From the NCBI RefSeq assembly GCF_008727875.1, contig NZ_VTWS01000001.1, positions 558,001 to 622,000 of the forward strand: a DNA stretch of 64,000 nucleotides, written 5' to 3'. Position 1 is the stretch's first letter. Every line of letters starts with the position of its first letter. The stretch is from Larkinella humicola. GTDB taxonomy: Bacteria; Bacteroidota; Bacteroidia; Cytophagales; Spirosomataceae. The position numbers were made by a program, and so were the translations under genes. A model generated the notes under the pieces. It searched no databases. It saw nothing but the letters and a program-made list of their open reading frames with translations, and was not told the DNA's origin. Below are positions 1-8,030 of this stretch, in pieces.

Positions 1-1142
1 TGCGGGTCCACCAGCATCGACATGATGTTGGAGTTATTCAGCGTATTCGAACTGTTTTTATCCCGCTTGTAGAGCACGAATTTGGCGGGCTGGTGATCCA
101 GGAAATTAATTCCCTGATTGTAGGTACCAATCCACATGTTGCTGCTGCGGTCCCGGCAAATGGCATATACTGAAGCATCGTTGATTCCGTCGGCCTTGTT
201 TTCGTCGTACAGGTACCGGGTAAAGGTGGTCCGGTTTTTATTGAGGACACTGATCCCGCCATTTTCGGTGCCAATCCACAAATTCCCATGGCGATCCTCC
301 CCGAGTGAGTTCAGGTCATTGTGACTAATGGTACCCGGATCGGCCGGATTGTGCTGGTAGCGAGTGAAGGTTTCCTGATCGGGATTCAGCCGGTTGAGCC
401 CACCCCCTTCCGTGGCAATCCAGAGTTCTCCCTTCGAATCTTCAAAAAGTTGCCGAAGATTGTTGTGACTCAATGACGACGGATCGGCCGGGCGGTTTTG
501 ATAATGACGAAAGGTGTGCATCGTGGTATCCAGCCGGTTAAGTCCTCCGCCAAAAGTTGATACCCAGATCCGGCCCACGCGGTCGATCACCACATCCTGA
601 ACAAAATTATTACTCAAACTGGTAGGAACACCGGCTTGGTGGCGGTAGTGCGTAAAGGTGTGGTCGGCGGTGTTAAATCGATTGAGTCCGGCGTCGGTTC
701 CGATCCAGAGATGGCCATACCGGTCTTCAACAATGGCCGTTACCCGGTTGTTACTCAAACTTTTAGGATCCCGCTCAATCTGCCGGTACGATGTAAAGCC
801 CCCGGTTTTTTTATCAAACAAGCACAAGCCTCCGGCGTCGGTTCCGATCCACAGGCGACCCTGCCGGTCTTCATAGAGGGAGCGAATGTAATTATCACTC
901 AGGCTGTTGGGCCGGTTTGGATCATTGCGGTAAATCGTAAACGAATAGCCGTCGTAGAGGTTGAGTCCATCCTGTGTCCCAAACCACATAAAGCCCTGCT
1001 GATCCTGAATGATGCAGGTTACGTTGCTTTGGGAAAGCCCCTCATTGGTGGTAATGTGCTTAAACCGAACCGGTCCCGTCTGAGCTACGGAAGCGGAACA
1101 AATCAGGAAAAAGGCCAGCAGCGAGAGAATAACGATTTTCAT
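1..1142 (-). CDS. Two-component-regulator propeller sensor, N-terminal part (cut by left edge)
   Basis: The reverse strand reads open from an ATG at 1142 to the window edge, about 380 codons. Residues 1-20 form a signal peptide (MKIVILSLLAFFLICSASVAQ). After it come about seven beta-propeller repeats of the Reg_prop type, recognised by recurrent LWIGT/MWFGT and GGLNRL motifs with SLSxN linkers. In Bacteroidota this periplasmic domain normally precedes a Y_Y_Y domain, a membrane helix and a histidine kinase or hybrid two-component output, often sensing polysaccharide fragments; that part lies outside the window, so the output type is unknown. The gene is divergent from the SRAP gene. Family assignment is firm, ligand unknown. 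Confidence 0.85.
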   Translation of the reverse strand, partial: MKIVILSLLAFFLICSASVAQTGPVRFKHITTNEGLSQSNVTCIIQDQQGFMWFGTQDGLNLYDGYSFTIYRNDPNRPNSLSDNYIRSLYEDRQGRLWIGTDAGGLCLFDKKTGGFTSYRQIERDPKSLSNNRVTAIVEDRYGHLWIGTDAGLNRFNTADHTFTHYRHQAGVPTSLSNNFVQDVVIDRVGRIWVSTFGGGLNRLDTTMHTFRHYQNRPADPSSLSHNNLRQLFEDSKGELWIATEGGGLNRLNPDQETFTRYQHNPADPGTISHNDLNSLGEDRHGNLWIGTENGGISVLNKNRTTFTRYLYDENKADGINDASVYAICRDRSSNMWIGTYNQGINFLDHQPAKFVLYKRDKNSSNTLNNSNIMSMLVDP

Positions 1143-1381
1143 GTAAAAGGCCCAGAGATTCTAAAAGTGCAATATAGGTTTATTCTTAGATACTTTATAT
1201 AGCTGTCTGATAATTGCATCCCTAACAAAAATTGATCCTGATTTTCGGGATTGACCACTAGCTATTTTTACGGAGCTTTTTTTTACGCCCGCAGGCCCGT
1301 TTTCCAGCCTGCGGCCTGGTTCCTGCCCCCTCATTTCCGGGAAATTTCGTACCTTGGAGTACGCAACATCCAACCGTTCCG

Positions 1382-1999
1382 ATGTGTTATTCCGTCAATG
1401 CCCGGGCTGAACTGGTCGAATTGGCAAAATTGAATAAAATTCTGCGATACCCGGATTCATATGTTTCAGTGGGAAAAATTTCCGGTTTTGCTCATCCGCC
1501 GCTGCCCGTTATTACGCAGGAAAATCCGCAGGAAATCCAGCTTTTTCAATGGGGATTATTACCGGTCTGGGCCCGGGAAGACAAAGCGGCCGAGTTGGCC
1601 AACATGACCCTCAATGCCAGGGAAGATTCGATTTTTGAAAAACCGTCTTTTCGGGATAGCATCCAGTCAAAACGCTGCCTGCTGCTCATCGACGGTTTTT
1701 ACGAATGGCGCCACGAAGGGAAACAGAAAATTCCGTACTACATCACCCTGACGGATCAAAAACCGTTTGCCCTGGGCGGCATTTATTCGGTCTGGAAAAA
1801 CCGGCCGACCTTTTCGATCGTGACCACGAAGGCCAACCCGCTCATGGAATACATTCACAATACTAAAAAGCGCATGCCGCTCATTCTGAACCGTGAAGAA
1901 GAACGGCGCTGGCTTGACCCGGAGCTGACCAGGGCCGAAATCAAGGAGCTGATGCAGCCGCTGGACGAAGGGCAGATGGAAGCGAAGGTGATAGCGTAA
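1382..1999 (+). CDS. SRAP-domain protein (YedK/HMCES family)
   Basis: 205 residues spanning a full SRAP domain. SRAP proteins form a thiazolidine cross-link with abasic sites in single-stranded DNA through the N-terminal cysteine and protect them. The visible active-site features are Cys2 exposed after removal of Met1 (MCYSVNAR), the NAR motif at residues 78-80, Glu108 in GFYEW and His159 just before RMPLIL. A possible -7 element TACCTTGG (1350-1357, one mismatch to TAnnTTTG) lies upstream. The end is 4 bases from the convergent kinase gene. Often SOS-linked in other bacteria; no LexA-like site is recognised here. Confidence 0.93.
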   Translation: MCYSVNARAELVELAKLNKILRYPDSYVSVGKISGFAHPPLPVITQENPQEIQLFQWGLLPVWAREDKAAELANMTLNAREDSIFEKPSFRDSIQSKRCLLLIDGFYEWRHEGKQKIPYYITLTDQKPFALGGIYSVWKNRPTFSIVTTKANPLMEYIHNTKKRMPLILNREEERRWLDPELTRAEIKELMQPLDEGQMEAKVIA

Positions 2000-2003
2000 G
2001 ACT

Positions 2004-2615
2004 TCAATTTCCTCCCAACACCCGGTCAATCCGCTTTATAATTGCCCGTAAATCCTCCGGATGGTTCACGTAATCCAGCTCGTTTACGTCGATTACCAGT
2101 AATTTTCCGTCGGTATAGTCGGCAGTGAAGGCTTCGTAATACCGGTTTAAGTTCGCCAGATACGCCGGGCTGATGGATTTTTCGTAGTCCCGGCCCCGTT
2201 TGCGAATCTGCTCCCGAAGCTTGGGAATTCCCGCACGCAGGTAAATCATCAGGTCCGGCGGATGAACCAGCTCCAGCATGTTTTCGAACACCCGGCGGTA
2301 GGTCTGGTAATCACGCGGACTCATAAACCCGCTTTCGTGCAGGTTGCGGGCAAAAATAGAGGCATCTTCGTAAATCGTCCGGTCCTGCACCACCGACCGG
2401 TTTCCGGCATTGATCGTCAGCATTTGCTCAAACCGGCTGTTCAGAAAGTAAATCTGGAGGTTGAACGACCAGCGATTCATGTCCTCATAGAAATCCACCA
2501 GATACGGATTGTCCTCGACGGCTTCTTTCAGAACCTCCCAGCCGTAGTGAGCGCCGAGTAGATGGGCCAGTGTCGTTTTTCCGGCCCCGATATTTCCGGT
2601 TATCGCGATGTGCAT
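2004..2615 (-). CDS. Deoxynucleoside kinase (dAK/dGK-like)
   Basis: 203 residues of the dNK family, which phosphorylate deoxynucleosides in the salvage pathway. Seen: P-loop GNIGAGKT at residues 6-13, the DRT motif (QDRTIYEDASIFA) and a lid-like RKRGRDYEK arginine cluster. I chose the ATG at 2615 (MHIAITGN) because homologues begin right at the P-loop strand; an in-frame ATG three codons upstream at 2624 is possible. It is divergent from trhO and convergent with the SRAP gene. Substrate preference (purine versus pyrimidine) cannot be read safely from the sequence. Confidence 0.88.
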   Translation of the reverse strand: MHIAITGNIGAGKTTLAHLLGAHYGWEVLKEAVEDNPYLVDFYEDMNRWSFNLQIYFLNSRFEQMLTINAGNRSVVQDRTIYEDASIFARNLHESGFMSPRDYQTYRRVFENMLELVHPPDLMIYLRAGIPKLREQIRKRGRDYEKSISPAYLANLNRYYEAFTADYTDGKLLVIDVNELDYVNHPEDLRAIIKRIDRVLGGN

Positions 2616-2660
2616 AGCGGTCATTCGTTACCCAAACATGGACGTCAGGGATACTTTTTA

Positions 2661-2668
2661 TATCTTTG
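2661..2668 (+). promoter_or_regulatory. Bacteroidota -7 element upstream of trhO
   Basis: TATCTTTG matches TAnnTTTG exactly, 33 bases before the ATG at 2701. It lies inside the longest possible reading frame for trhO (ATG at 2608), which argues that 2701 is the true start. Confidence 0.55.
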
Positions 2669-2700
2669 TGTGTGAACCAGTGACAGGAATTGTTTGTGTT

Positions 2701-3657
2701 ATGAAGCCCTATCGCGTTTTATTATATTATTGCTATACAACCATTGAAAACCCGGAGCAGTTTCGGGATGAACACCACCGGCTGTGCATCCGGCTCAATT
2801 TGCTGGGCCGAATCATCATCGCGCCCGAAGGACTGAACGGCACGGTTTCAGGTTTGCCCGCCGACTGTGACGAATACATGCGGATTGTGAAGTCCGACCC
2901 GCGGTTTGAAAGCCTGGAATTTAAGGTGGACGATTACGCCAGCCACGCGTTTCAGAAACTGAATGTTCGGTTGAAAGACGAGATCGTCAATTCCGACCTG
3001 CCGGTCGATCCGCGCGTCAGAACCGGGGTTCACCTCGAACCGGAGGAATTCCGGCAGATGAAGGACGAAGAAGACGTGGTGTTGATCGACATGCGGTCCA
3101 ATTACGAACATTCCGTCGGCAAATTCAAAGGAGCGATTACGTTCGACATGGAGAATCTGCGGGAACTGCCGCAGCACCTGGACGAAATCAAACACCTGAA
3201 AAACAAAAAAATCATTACGTATTGCACGGGCGGCATCAAGTGCGAAAAAGCCAGTGCCTACCTGCTTGATCAGGGGTTTGAGAACGTCTACCAGCTTCAC
3301 GGCGGTATTATCAAATACGGTCTTGAGGAAGGCGGTGAAGACTTCGATGGCAAGTGTTACGTGTTCGATAACCGGGTTGCGGTCGATGTCAACCAGGTGA
3401 ACCCGGTGGTGATTTCAACCTGCTACCGTTGCGGAACGCACACCGACCGGATGATCAACTGCGCCAGCCCGGCCTGCAACAACCACGTGACGCTCTGCGA
3501 AGCGTGTGGAGACGAGCACCAGGGAACCTGCGCGGATGCCTGCAAAACCGACCCGGCCCTGCGCCCCTACGACGGCACCGGCTACTACGCGAAGGAAACC
3601 CGGGGCTATTCGCCCCTGCTGGGCTACCGGAGCCAGCAATCAACCCTGAGTCACTAA
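2701..3657 (+). CDS. trhO: tRNA uridine(34) 5-hydroxylase TrhO (rhodanese-like)
   Basis: 318 residues. TrhO (YceA family) uses oxygen to hydroxylate U34 of certain tRNAs to ho5U. Domain order: N-terminal acylphosphatase-like fold (about 1-95), rhodanese domain (about 115-215) with catalytic Cys175 in YCTGGIKCEK, then a cysteine-rich C-terminal tail with CxxC-type pairs (CYRCGT, CASPAC, CEACGDEH) that probably binds zinc. The start at 2701 (MKPYRVLLYY) fits homologues and the promoter element at 2661; a longer frame from 2608 would overlap the divergent kinase. The stop overlaps the convergent GNAT gene by 18 bases. Confidence 0.92.
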   Translation: MKPYRVLLYYCYTTIENPEQFRDEHHRLCIRLNLLGRIIIAPEGLNGTVSGLPADCDEYMRIVKSDPRFESLEFKVDDYASHAFQKLNVRLKDEIVNSDLPVDPRVRTGVHLEPEEFRQMKDEEDVVLIDMRSNYEHSVGKFKGAITFDMENLRELPQHLDEIKHLKNKKIITYCTGGIKCEKASAYLLDQGFENVYQLHGGIIKYGLEEGGEDFDGKCYVFDNRVAVDVNQVNPVVISTCYRCGTHTDRMINCASPACNNHVTLCEACGDEHQGTCADACKTDPALRPYDGTGYYAKETRGYSPLLGYRSQQSTLSH

Positions 3658-4149
3658 CGGTTTTTCGAGTACAAAATCATTCATCCAGTACGGCCCGATC
3701 GGAATATCTTCTTCCCGGACCACTTCAAAGCCCAGCCGTTCGTAGAATTGCCGGGCTTTGTTATACCGGTTTACGTTCAGATACAGGCGGTTTCCGCCAG
3801 CCGAAAGGCACCGGCGGATGACTTCTTCCAGCAAAAGCCGTCCGGTTCCCTTGCCCTGTTCGGTCGGCAATACGTAGATTTTGTGTAACTTAAACCGCTC
3901 GTCGTTGGCTTCATTCCGCGAGAACGCTGCAAAACCGGTCAATTTCTGATCAGAAAAGGCCAGAATAAACTCCTGTTTCTCGACGGTCATTTGCTCCCGG
4001 AGGGCCTCCTGTGAATAAATGGCCTGAAACATGTAGGTAATCTGTTCCTGGTCGAGAATGGCGCGGTAGGTGGGTTCCCAGATGAGTTCCTGCAGGGCAA
4101 TGATGGAATCGATGTCGGAAAGCGTTGCGGTTTTGAACTCGAGTGACAT
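3640..4149 (-). CDS. GNAT-family N-acetyltransferase
   Basis: 169 residues. A GNAT fold with the acetyl-CoA pyrophosphate loop (LPTEQGKGTGRLLLEE, a QxxGxG/A-type motif) and the C-terminal LYLNVNRYNKARQFYERLGF segment typical of ribosomal-protein- or small-molecule-type acetyltransferases. The ATG at 4149 (MSLEFKTATL) begins exactly at the first beta strand; the upstream in-frame extension is low-complexity and overlaps surE. Substrate not predictable. Convergent with trhO, overlapping its last 18 bases. Confidence 0.85.
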   Translation of the reverse strand: MSLEFKTATLSDIDSIIALQELIWEPTYRAILDQEQITYMFQAIYSQEALREQMTVEKQEFILAFSDQKLTGFAAFSRNEANDERFKLHKIYVLPTEQGKGTGRLLLEEVIRRCLSAGGNRLYLNVNRYNKARQFYERLGFEVVREEDIPIGPYWMNDFVLEKPLVTQG

Positions 4150-4220
4150 ATGGTTTGAAATTAAGCCGTACAAAATTAACGGAAAAGAGGATAGTCGAGC
4201 GGGAAAAGAGCCGAAACCCT

Positions 4221-4228
4221 TACCTTTG
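4221..4228 (+). promoter_or_regulatory. -7 promoter element for surE
   Basis: TACCTTTG, a perfect TAnnTTTG, 31 bases before the surE ATG. No clear TTG-type -33 box at the expected distance. Confidence 0.5.
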
Positions 4229-4258
4229 GCATCCAGTAAACACGCAAAACGAAGTATC

Positions 4259-5104
4259 ATGCCGGACCAAAAACCGCTCATTCTAGTCACAAACGATGAT
4301 GGCATTACCGCCCACGGCATCCGAACGCTGGTGGGTTTAATGCAACAACTGGGTGACGTTGTGGTAGTTGCGCCCAACAGCCCGCAGTCGGGCATGGGGC
4401 ACGCCATCACGATTGCCTCTCCCCTCCGCTTAAATAAAGTTGATCTGTATCCGGGTATACCCGCCTACGAATGCTCCGGAACGCCCGCCGATTGTGTCAA
4501 GCTGGCGAAACATTTTGTACTGAAAGACCGCAGCCCGGATCTGGTCGTCAGCGGCATCAACCACGGCAGCAATACGTCCATCAGTGTGCTGTATTCGGGC
4601 ACCATGTCGGCGGCCATCGAAGCCGCCATCGAGGGCATTCCCGCGATCGGGTTTTCGCTCTGTGATTACGCCCACGATCCCGATTTTTCCCATACGCACG
4701 ACCACATTCTGAAAATTGCCGGACACGCCCTTGAACACGGTATTCCGAAAGGTGTCACGCTGAACGTCAATTTCCCGGCCAAATCGGACAAACCTTTGCA
4801 GGAAATCCGGATCTGTCGGCAGGCGGATGCCCGCTGGCAGGAAGAGTTCGACCAACGCAAGGACCCCTACGGCCGGAGCTATTTCTGGATGTCCGGGAAA
4901 TTTGTCAATGACGATCCCGGGGAGGATACCGACGAATACGCCCTGTCGCAAAACTGCACGTCGGTGGTTCCCTGCCAACTGGACCTGACGGATTACAAGA
5001 TCATTGAAACCATGAAATCCTGGAACATCAACGAACGGAATCCGGCCATCCCGGCGTCTGCTGCACCGAAAGAACTGCTCGAAACCGGTAAACAACAATC
5101 CTAA
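4259..5104 (+). CDS. surE: 5'-nucleotidase SurE
   Basis: 281 residues, typical for SurE, a divalent-metal nucleoside monophosphate phosphatase acting in nucleotide recycling and stress survival. Seen: NDDG at residues 12-15 (metal-binding Asp13 and Asp14), NSPQSGMGHAIT, GTPADCVK and SGINHGSN. Start at 4259 (MPDQKPLILVTNDDG) places the NDDG motif at the usual distance from the N-terminus; the frame extends further upstream but only over the GNAT gene. Only 12 bases separate it from the GH3-family gene, so the two are probably cotranscribed. Confidence 0.94.
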   Translation: MPDQKPLILVTNDDGITAHGIRTLVGLMQQLGDVVVVAPNSPQSGMGHAITIASPLRLNKVDLYPGIPAYECSGTPADCVKLAKHFVLKDRSPDLVVSGINHGSNTSISVLYSGTMSAAIEAAIEGIPAIGFSLCDYAHDPDFSHTHDHILKIAGHALEHGIPKGVTLNVNFPAKSDKPLQEIRICRQADARWQEEFDQRKDPYGRSYFWMSGKFVNDDPGEDTDEYALSQNCTSVVPCQLDLTDYKIIETMKSWNINERNPAIPASAAPKELLETGKQQS

Positions 5105-5116
5105 CGATTTTGCCCT

Positions 5117-6688
5117 ATGGCCTTATTAGGAAGCTTATTGAAAAGGGGTATTTCGCTGACCAACGTGGTTCGGCGGAAAAAATTGAATGCCCTTAAATTA
5201 CAGAAGAAAACCTTTGTCAAGCTGATCGGGAAAGCCCGCTACACGCAATTTGGACAGGCTTTTCAGTTTGAAGACATTGAAAATGCCGCCTTTTTCGAAG
5301 ACGAAAAGGAGTTTTATAAAAAGTTTCGGGAGATCGTTCCCATCTACGATTACAACAAAATTTACAAAGACTGGTGGCAACGGTCGATCAACGGCGAAAA
5401 AAACGTCTGCTGGCCGGGTCGGGTCAAGTATTTTGCGCTGAGTTCCGGCACCTCGGAAGCGGCTTCCAAATACATTCCCGTCACGAAAACCATGTCGAAG
5501 GCGATTCAGAAAACCAGCATCCGGCAAATTCTAAGCCTGGGCCGCTACCAGCACCTGCCATCGCAACTCTACGAAAAGGGCTTTCTGATGCTGGGCGGCA
5601 GCACGATGCTAAATTACCGCGACAACCATTTTGAAGGCGATTTGAGCGGGATTACGGCCAGCCAGATTCCGTTCTGGTTCCAGCAGTTTTACAAACCGGG
5701 CAAAGAAATTGCGCAGGAACGCGACTGGGCGTTGAAACTGGACGAAATTACGGAACAGGCGAGTCAGTGGGACATCGGTTTTGTGGTGGGCGTTCCGGCC
5801 TGGATTCAGTTGCTGATGGAGAAAATCATTGCCCATTATAAGGTCAAAACCATTCACGACATCTGGCCGAATCTGATGGTGTTCTGCCACGGCGGGGTGT
5901 CGTTCGAACCGTATCGGCACGGTTTTGAGCACCTGCTGGCCCGACCGATCACCTACATCGAAACGTATCTGGCATCGGAGGGATTCATTGCCTACCAGAC
6001 GCACCCCAACGCCGAAGGCATGCAGTTGGTACTCGACAACGGCATTTTCTTCGAATTTATCCCGTTCAACGACGAAAACTTCAATGCCGACGGCGAGGTC
6101 ATCGACAAACCACAGGCGCTGATGATCGATGAAGTGGAGGAAGGTAAGGAATACGCCCTGCTGATCTCGACCTGTTCGGGAGCCTGGCGGTACCTGATTG
6201 GCGACACGATTAAGTTCGTTTCCAAAAAACACAGCGAGATCGTCATTACCGGACGAACCAAGCACTTTCTGAGTCTGTGCGGAGAACACCTGTCGGTGGA
6301 TAACATGAACAAAGCCGTCGAACTGGCGTCGCAGGAACTCAACATCGATGTGCGGGAATTTACGGTCGCCGGTATTTCACACGACACCCTTTTCGCGCAC
6401 CACTGGTACATTGGGACCAACGACCCGGTCGATGAAACGGTGTTGAAAAACCTGATCGACGCCAAATTAAAAGAACTGAACGATGATTACGCGGTCGAAC
6501 GCCGGCACGCTCTCAAAGATGTGTTTGTAACGGTGTTACCTGCCAAAACTTTTTACAAGTGGATGGAAGTCAAGGGAAAAATGGGCGGTCAGAACAAATT
6601 TCCGCGGGTTCTGAAGAAAAACATGATTGCCGACTGGGACGGTTTTCTAAAAACGCAGGGCATCGAAGTGGGTGCTGCGCGGACATAA
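5117..6688 (+). CDS. GH3-family (auxin-responsive-promoter-like) acyl-adenylating enzyme
   Basis: 523 residues, full length for the bacterial GH3 branch. Plant GH3 enzymes are ANL-superfamily ligases that adenylate a carboxylate and conjugate it to an amine. The phosphate-binding loop LSSGTSEAASKYIP (about residues 112-125), the motif around YLASEGF and the hinge-type segment GRTKHFLSLCGEHLS are visible. Bacterial members are common in Bacteroidota and their substrate is not known to me. Placement directly after surE suggests cotranscription but not a shared pathway. Ends in front of a palindromic repeat. Confidence 0.85.
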   Translation: MALLGSLLKRGISLTNVVRRKKLNALKLQKKTFVKLIGKARYTQFGQAFQFEDIENAAFFEDEKEFYKKFREIVPIYDYNKIYKDWWQRSINGEKNVCWPGRVKYFALSSGTSEAASKYIPVTKTMSKAIQKTSIRQILSLGRYQHLPSQLYEKGFLMLGGSTMLNYRDNHFEGDLSGITASQIPFWFQQFYKPGKEIAQERDWALKLDEITEQASQWDIGFVVGVPAWIQLLMEKIIAHYKVKTIHDIWPNLMVFCHGGVSFEPYRHGFEHLLARPITYIETYLASEGFIAYQTHPNAEGMQLVLDNGIFFEFIPFNDENFNADGEVIDKPQALMIDEVEEGKEYALLISTCSGAWRYLIGDTIKFVSKKHSEIVITGRTKHFLSLCGEHLSVDNMNKAVELASQELNIDVREFTVAGISHDTLFAHHWYIGTNDPVDETVLKNLIDAKLKELNDDYAVERRHALKDVFVTVLPAKTFYKWMEVKGKMGGQNKFPRVLKKNMIADWDGFLKTQGIEVGAART

Positions 6689-6690
6689 CC

Positions 6691-6753
6691 CCGTCGGCGA
6701 TTCTAACCGCTGTCAGGGTCTTCGACCGCTAACGGGGTTAGAATCGCCGACGG
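6691..6753. repeat. 17-bp inverted repeat between convergent genes
   Basis: The arms CCGTCGGCGATTCTAAC (6691-6707) and GTTAGAATCGCCGACGG (6737-6753) are perfect complements with a 29-base loop. An alternative pairing AACCCCGT (6688-6695) with ACGGGGTT (6732-6739) overlaps it. There is no poly-T tail, so it looks more like an intergenic repetitive palindrome than a simple terminator, though it may still end transcripts from both sides. Confidence 0.75.
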
Positions 6754-6765
6754 AATTATAGTTGG

Positions 6766-7407
6766 TTATTGCTTCAGCATCGCAATCAGCGGATCGTATA
6801 GCCGGGTCCAGGCCAGTTGAAGGGAAATGAAAATGAAGACGACTCCGGTGACCCGGTTGAAGATCAGCACCACTTTGGGCGTAAAAAACCGCTTCAGTTT
6901 GTGGGCAAAAACTGCCAGTGCCGATTCGGTCAGGAAAATACTGACCAGACTGGCAATCATAAAACCGTAGCGTTCCTGGTGGCTGTAGTGCAGCGAATTG
7001 GTCAGGTATGCCGCCAGCGTGACCCAGGTGATAAAGTTGATCGGATTGATGGCATTCAGGACGAAGCCCGTCGTGAAGTAATAGAGGAAATTGCCGAAGC
7101 GGGTTTTCGGATAAGCCAGCCGGGGCGTCCCTTTAAAGAGGTTGGCAACGCCCATTGCCATCAGAAGAATCACGCCAAACAGTGTTAGATAGAATTCGAA
7201 ACCGTCTATTTTGGGCAAAAAAGCCGTACCAAACAAGGCACAAACGACAAAAATGGCATCGCAAACCACCACGCCGAAAGCAATCTTGATGCCCGACCGG
7301 TAGCCATTATCGACACTATTTTGCATCAGGGAAAAAAATACGGTTCCGAACGTCAGGCAAAGTAAAATACCCGCAATAAAACCGTAGAAAATAGCTTCAA
7401 TCATCAT
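6766..7407 (-). CDS. LysE/RhtB-family exporter
   Basis: 213 residues with about six membrane helices (roughly 4-26, 40-62, 68-88, 109-133, 147-168, 178-200), as expected for the LysE superfamily of amino-acid and metabolite exporters. The N-terminal FGTVFFSLMQNSVDNGYRSG segment corresponds to the conserved first-helix and loop region (usually PGP in classical RhtB; here it is altered, as in many Bacteroidota members). Four bases downstream of the Nudix gene, so the two form an operon. Export substrate unknown. Confidence 0.85.
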   Translation of the reverse strand: MMIEAIFYGFIAGILLCLTFGTVFFSLMQNSVDNGYRSGIKIAFGVVVCDAIFVVCALFGTAFLPKIDGFEFYLTLFGVILLMAMGVANLFKGTPRLAYPKTRFGNFLYYFTTGFVLNAINPINFITWVTLAAYLTNSLHYSHQERYGFMIASLVSIFLTESALAVFAHKLKRFFTPKVVLIFNRVTGVVFIFISLQLAWTRLYDPLIAMLKQ

Positions 7408-7411
7408 GCGA

Positions 7412-7960
7412 TCAGATCTGTTTCAACCGCGCTACTTTCAGCAGGGCGCAGACGCTGAGGGCATCGGTAATTTCACTGTTCATCACCATATCAACGGCGT
7501 CCGCTAAGGAAACCCGCCGAATTTGCAATTGTTCCGTTTCTTCCGGTTCGTGCGCCCCCTGAGTCAGTTCCTCCGCGATGTACAGAAAGCCCTCTTCGTC
7601 GGTGGCCGAATTGGAGGTGTGAATGCGACCAATCATCGTCCACTTTTCGGCTTCCAGGCCGGTTTCTTCCCGGAGTTCGCGCCGGGCCGATTCCAGCAGG
7701 TCCGTGCCGATGGGGGCACCGCCTTCCGGTACCTCCCAGGAATACTCATCGAGCGGATAGCGGTATTGGCCTACCAAATAGGTGTAGCCGTCCTGATCAA
7801 TAGGAACAACAACAACGGCTTTATTCTTGAAACTGACGACGCCATAAATACCGGGCGTGTTAGCGGGCGTAACCACCTCTTCGTGTCTGATTTTCAACCA
7901 GTTGTTATCATATACAACGGTTGATGTAAGTGTTTTCCAGGGATTTTCCGTAAACTCCAT
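7412..7960 (-). CDS. Nudix hydrolase (ADP-ribose-pyrophosphatase-like)
   Basis: 182 residues, the size of ADP-ribose-type Nudix enzymes. The Nudix box is around residues 80-102 (EGGAPIGTDLLESARRELRE then ETGL). The metal-binding core RELREETGL is intact, but the position of the first glutamate in Gx5Ex7REUxEExGU is a threonine (GGAPIGT). Cytosolic; cleaves nucleoside-diphosphate-linked substrates, exact one unknown. First gene of a pair with the LysE exporter; divergent from the CDF transporter. Confidence 0.87.
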   Translation of the reverse strand: MEFTENPWKTLTSTVVYDNNWLKIRHEEVVTPANTPGIYGVVSFKNKAVVVVPIDQDGYTYLVGQYRYPLDEYSWEVPEGGAPIGTDLLESARRELREETGLEAEKWTMIGRIHTSNSATDEEGFLYIAEELTQGAHEPEETEQLQIRRVSLADAVDMVMNSEITDALSVCALLKVARLKQI

Positions 7961-7996
7961 ACCAGCAAATGTAAAGAGAAATCCTTTACAGTTTGC

Positions 7997-8004
7997 TACC
8001 TTTA
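7997..8004 (+). promoter_or_regulatory. Probable -7 element for the CDF transporter
   Basis: TACCTTTA (7 of 8 to TAnnTTTG), 26 bases before the ATG at 8031. The spacing supports 8031 rather than upstream in-frame starts. Confidence 0.35.
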
Positions 8005-8030
8005 CAGGCTATAAACCAGCCAACGGCTCC

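Noticed and set aside
2608-2700. Upstream ATG for trhO at 2608
   Set aside because: It would overlap the divergent kinase start and enclose the TATCTTTG promoter element; homologues begin at MKPYRVLLYY.
5609-6289. 226-codon frame opposite the GH3-family gene
   Set aside because: Antisense shadow of a clearly conserved ligase.
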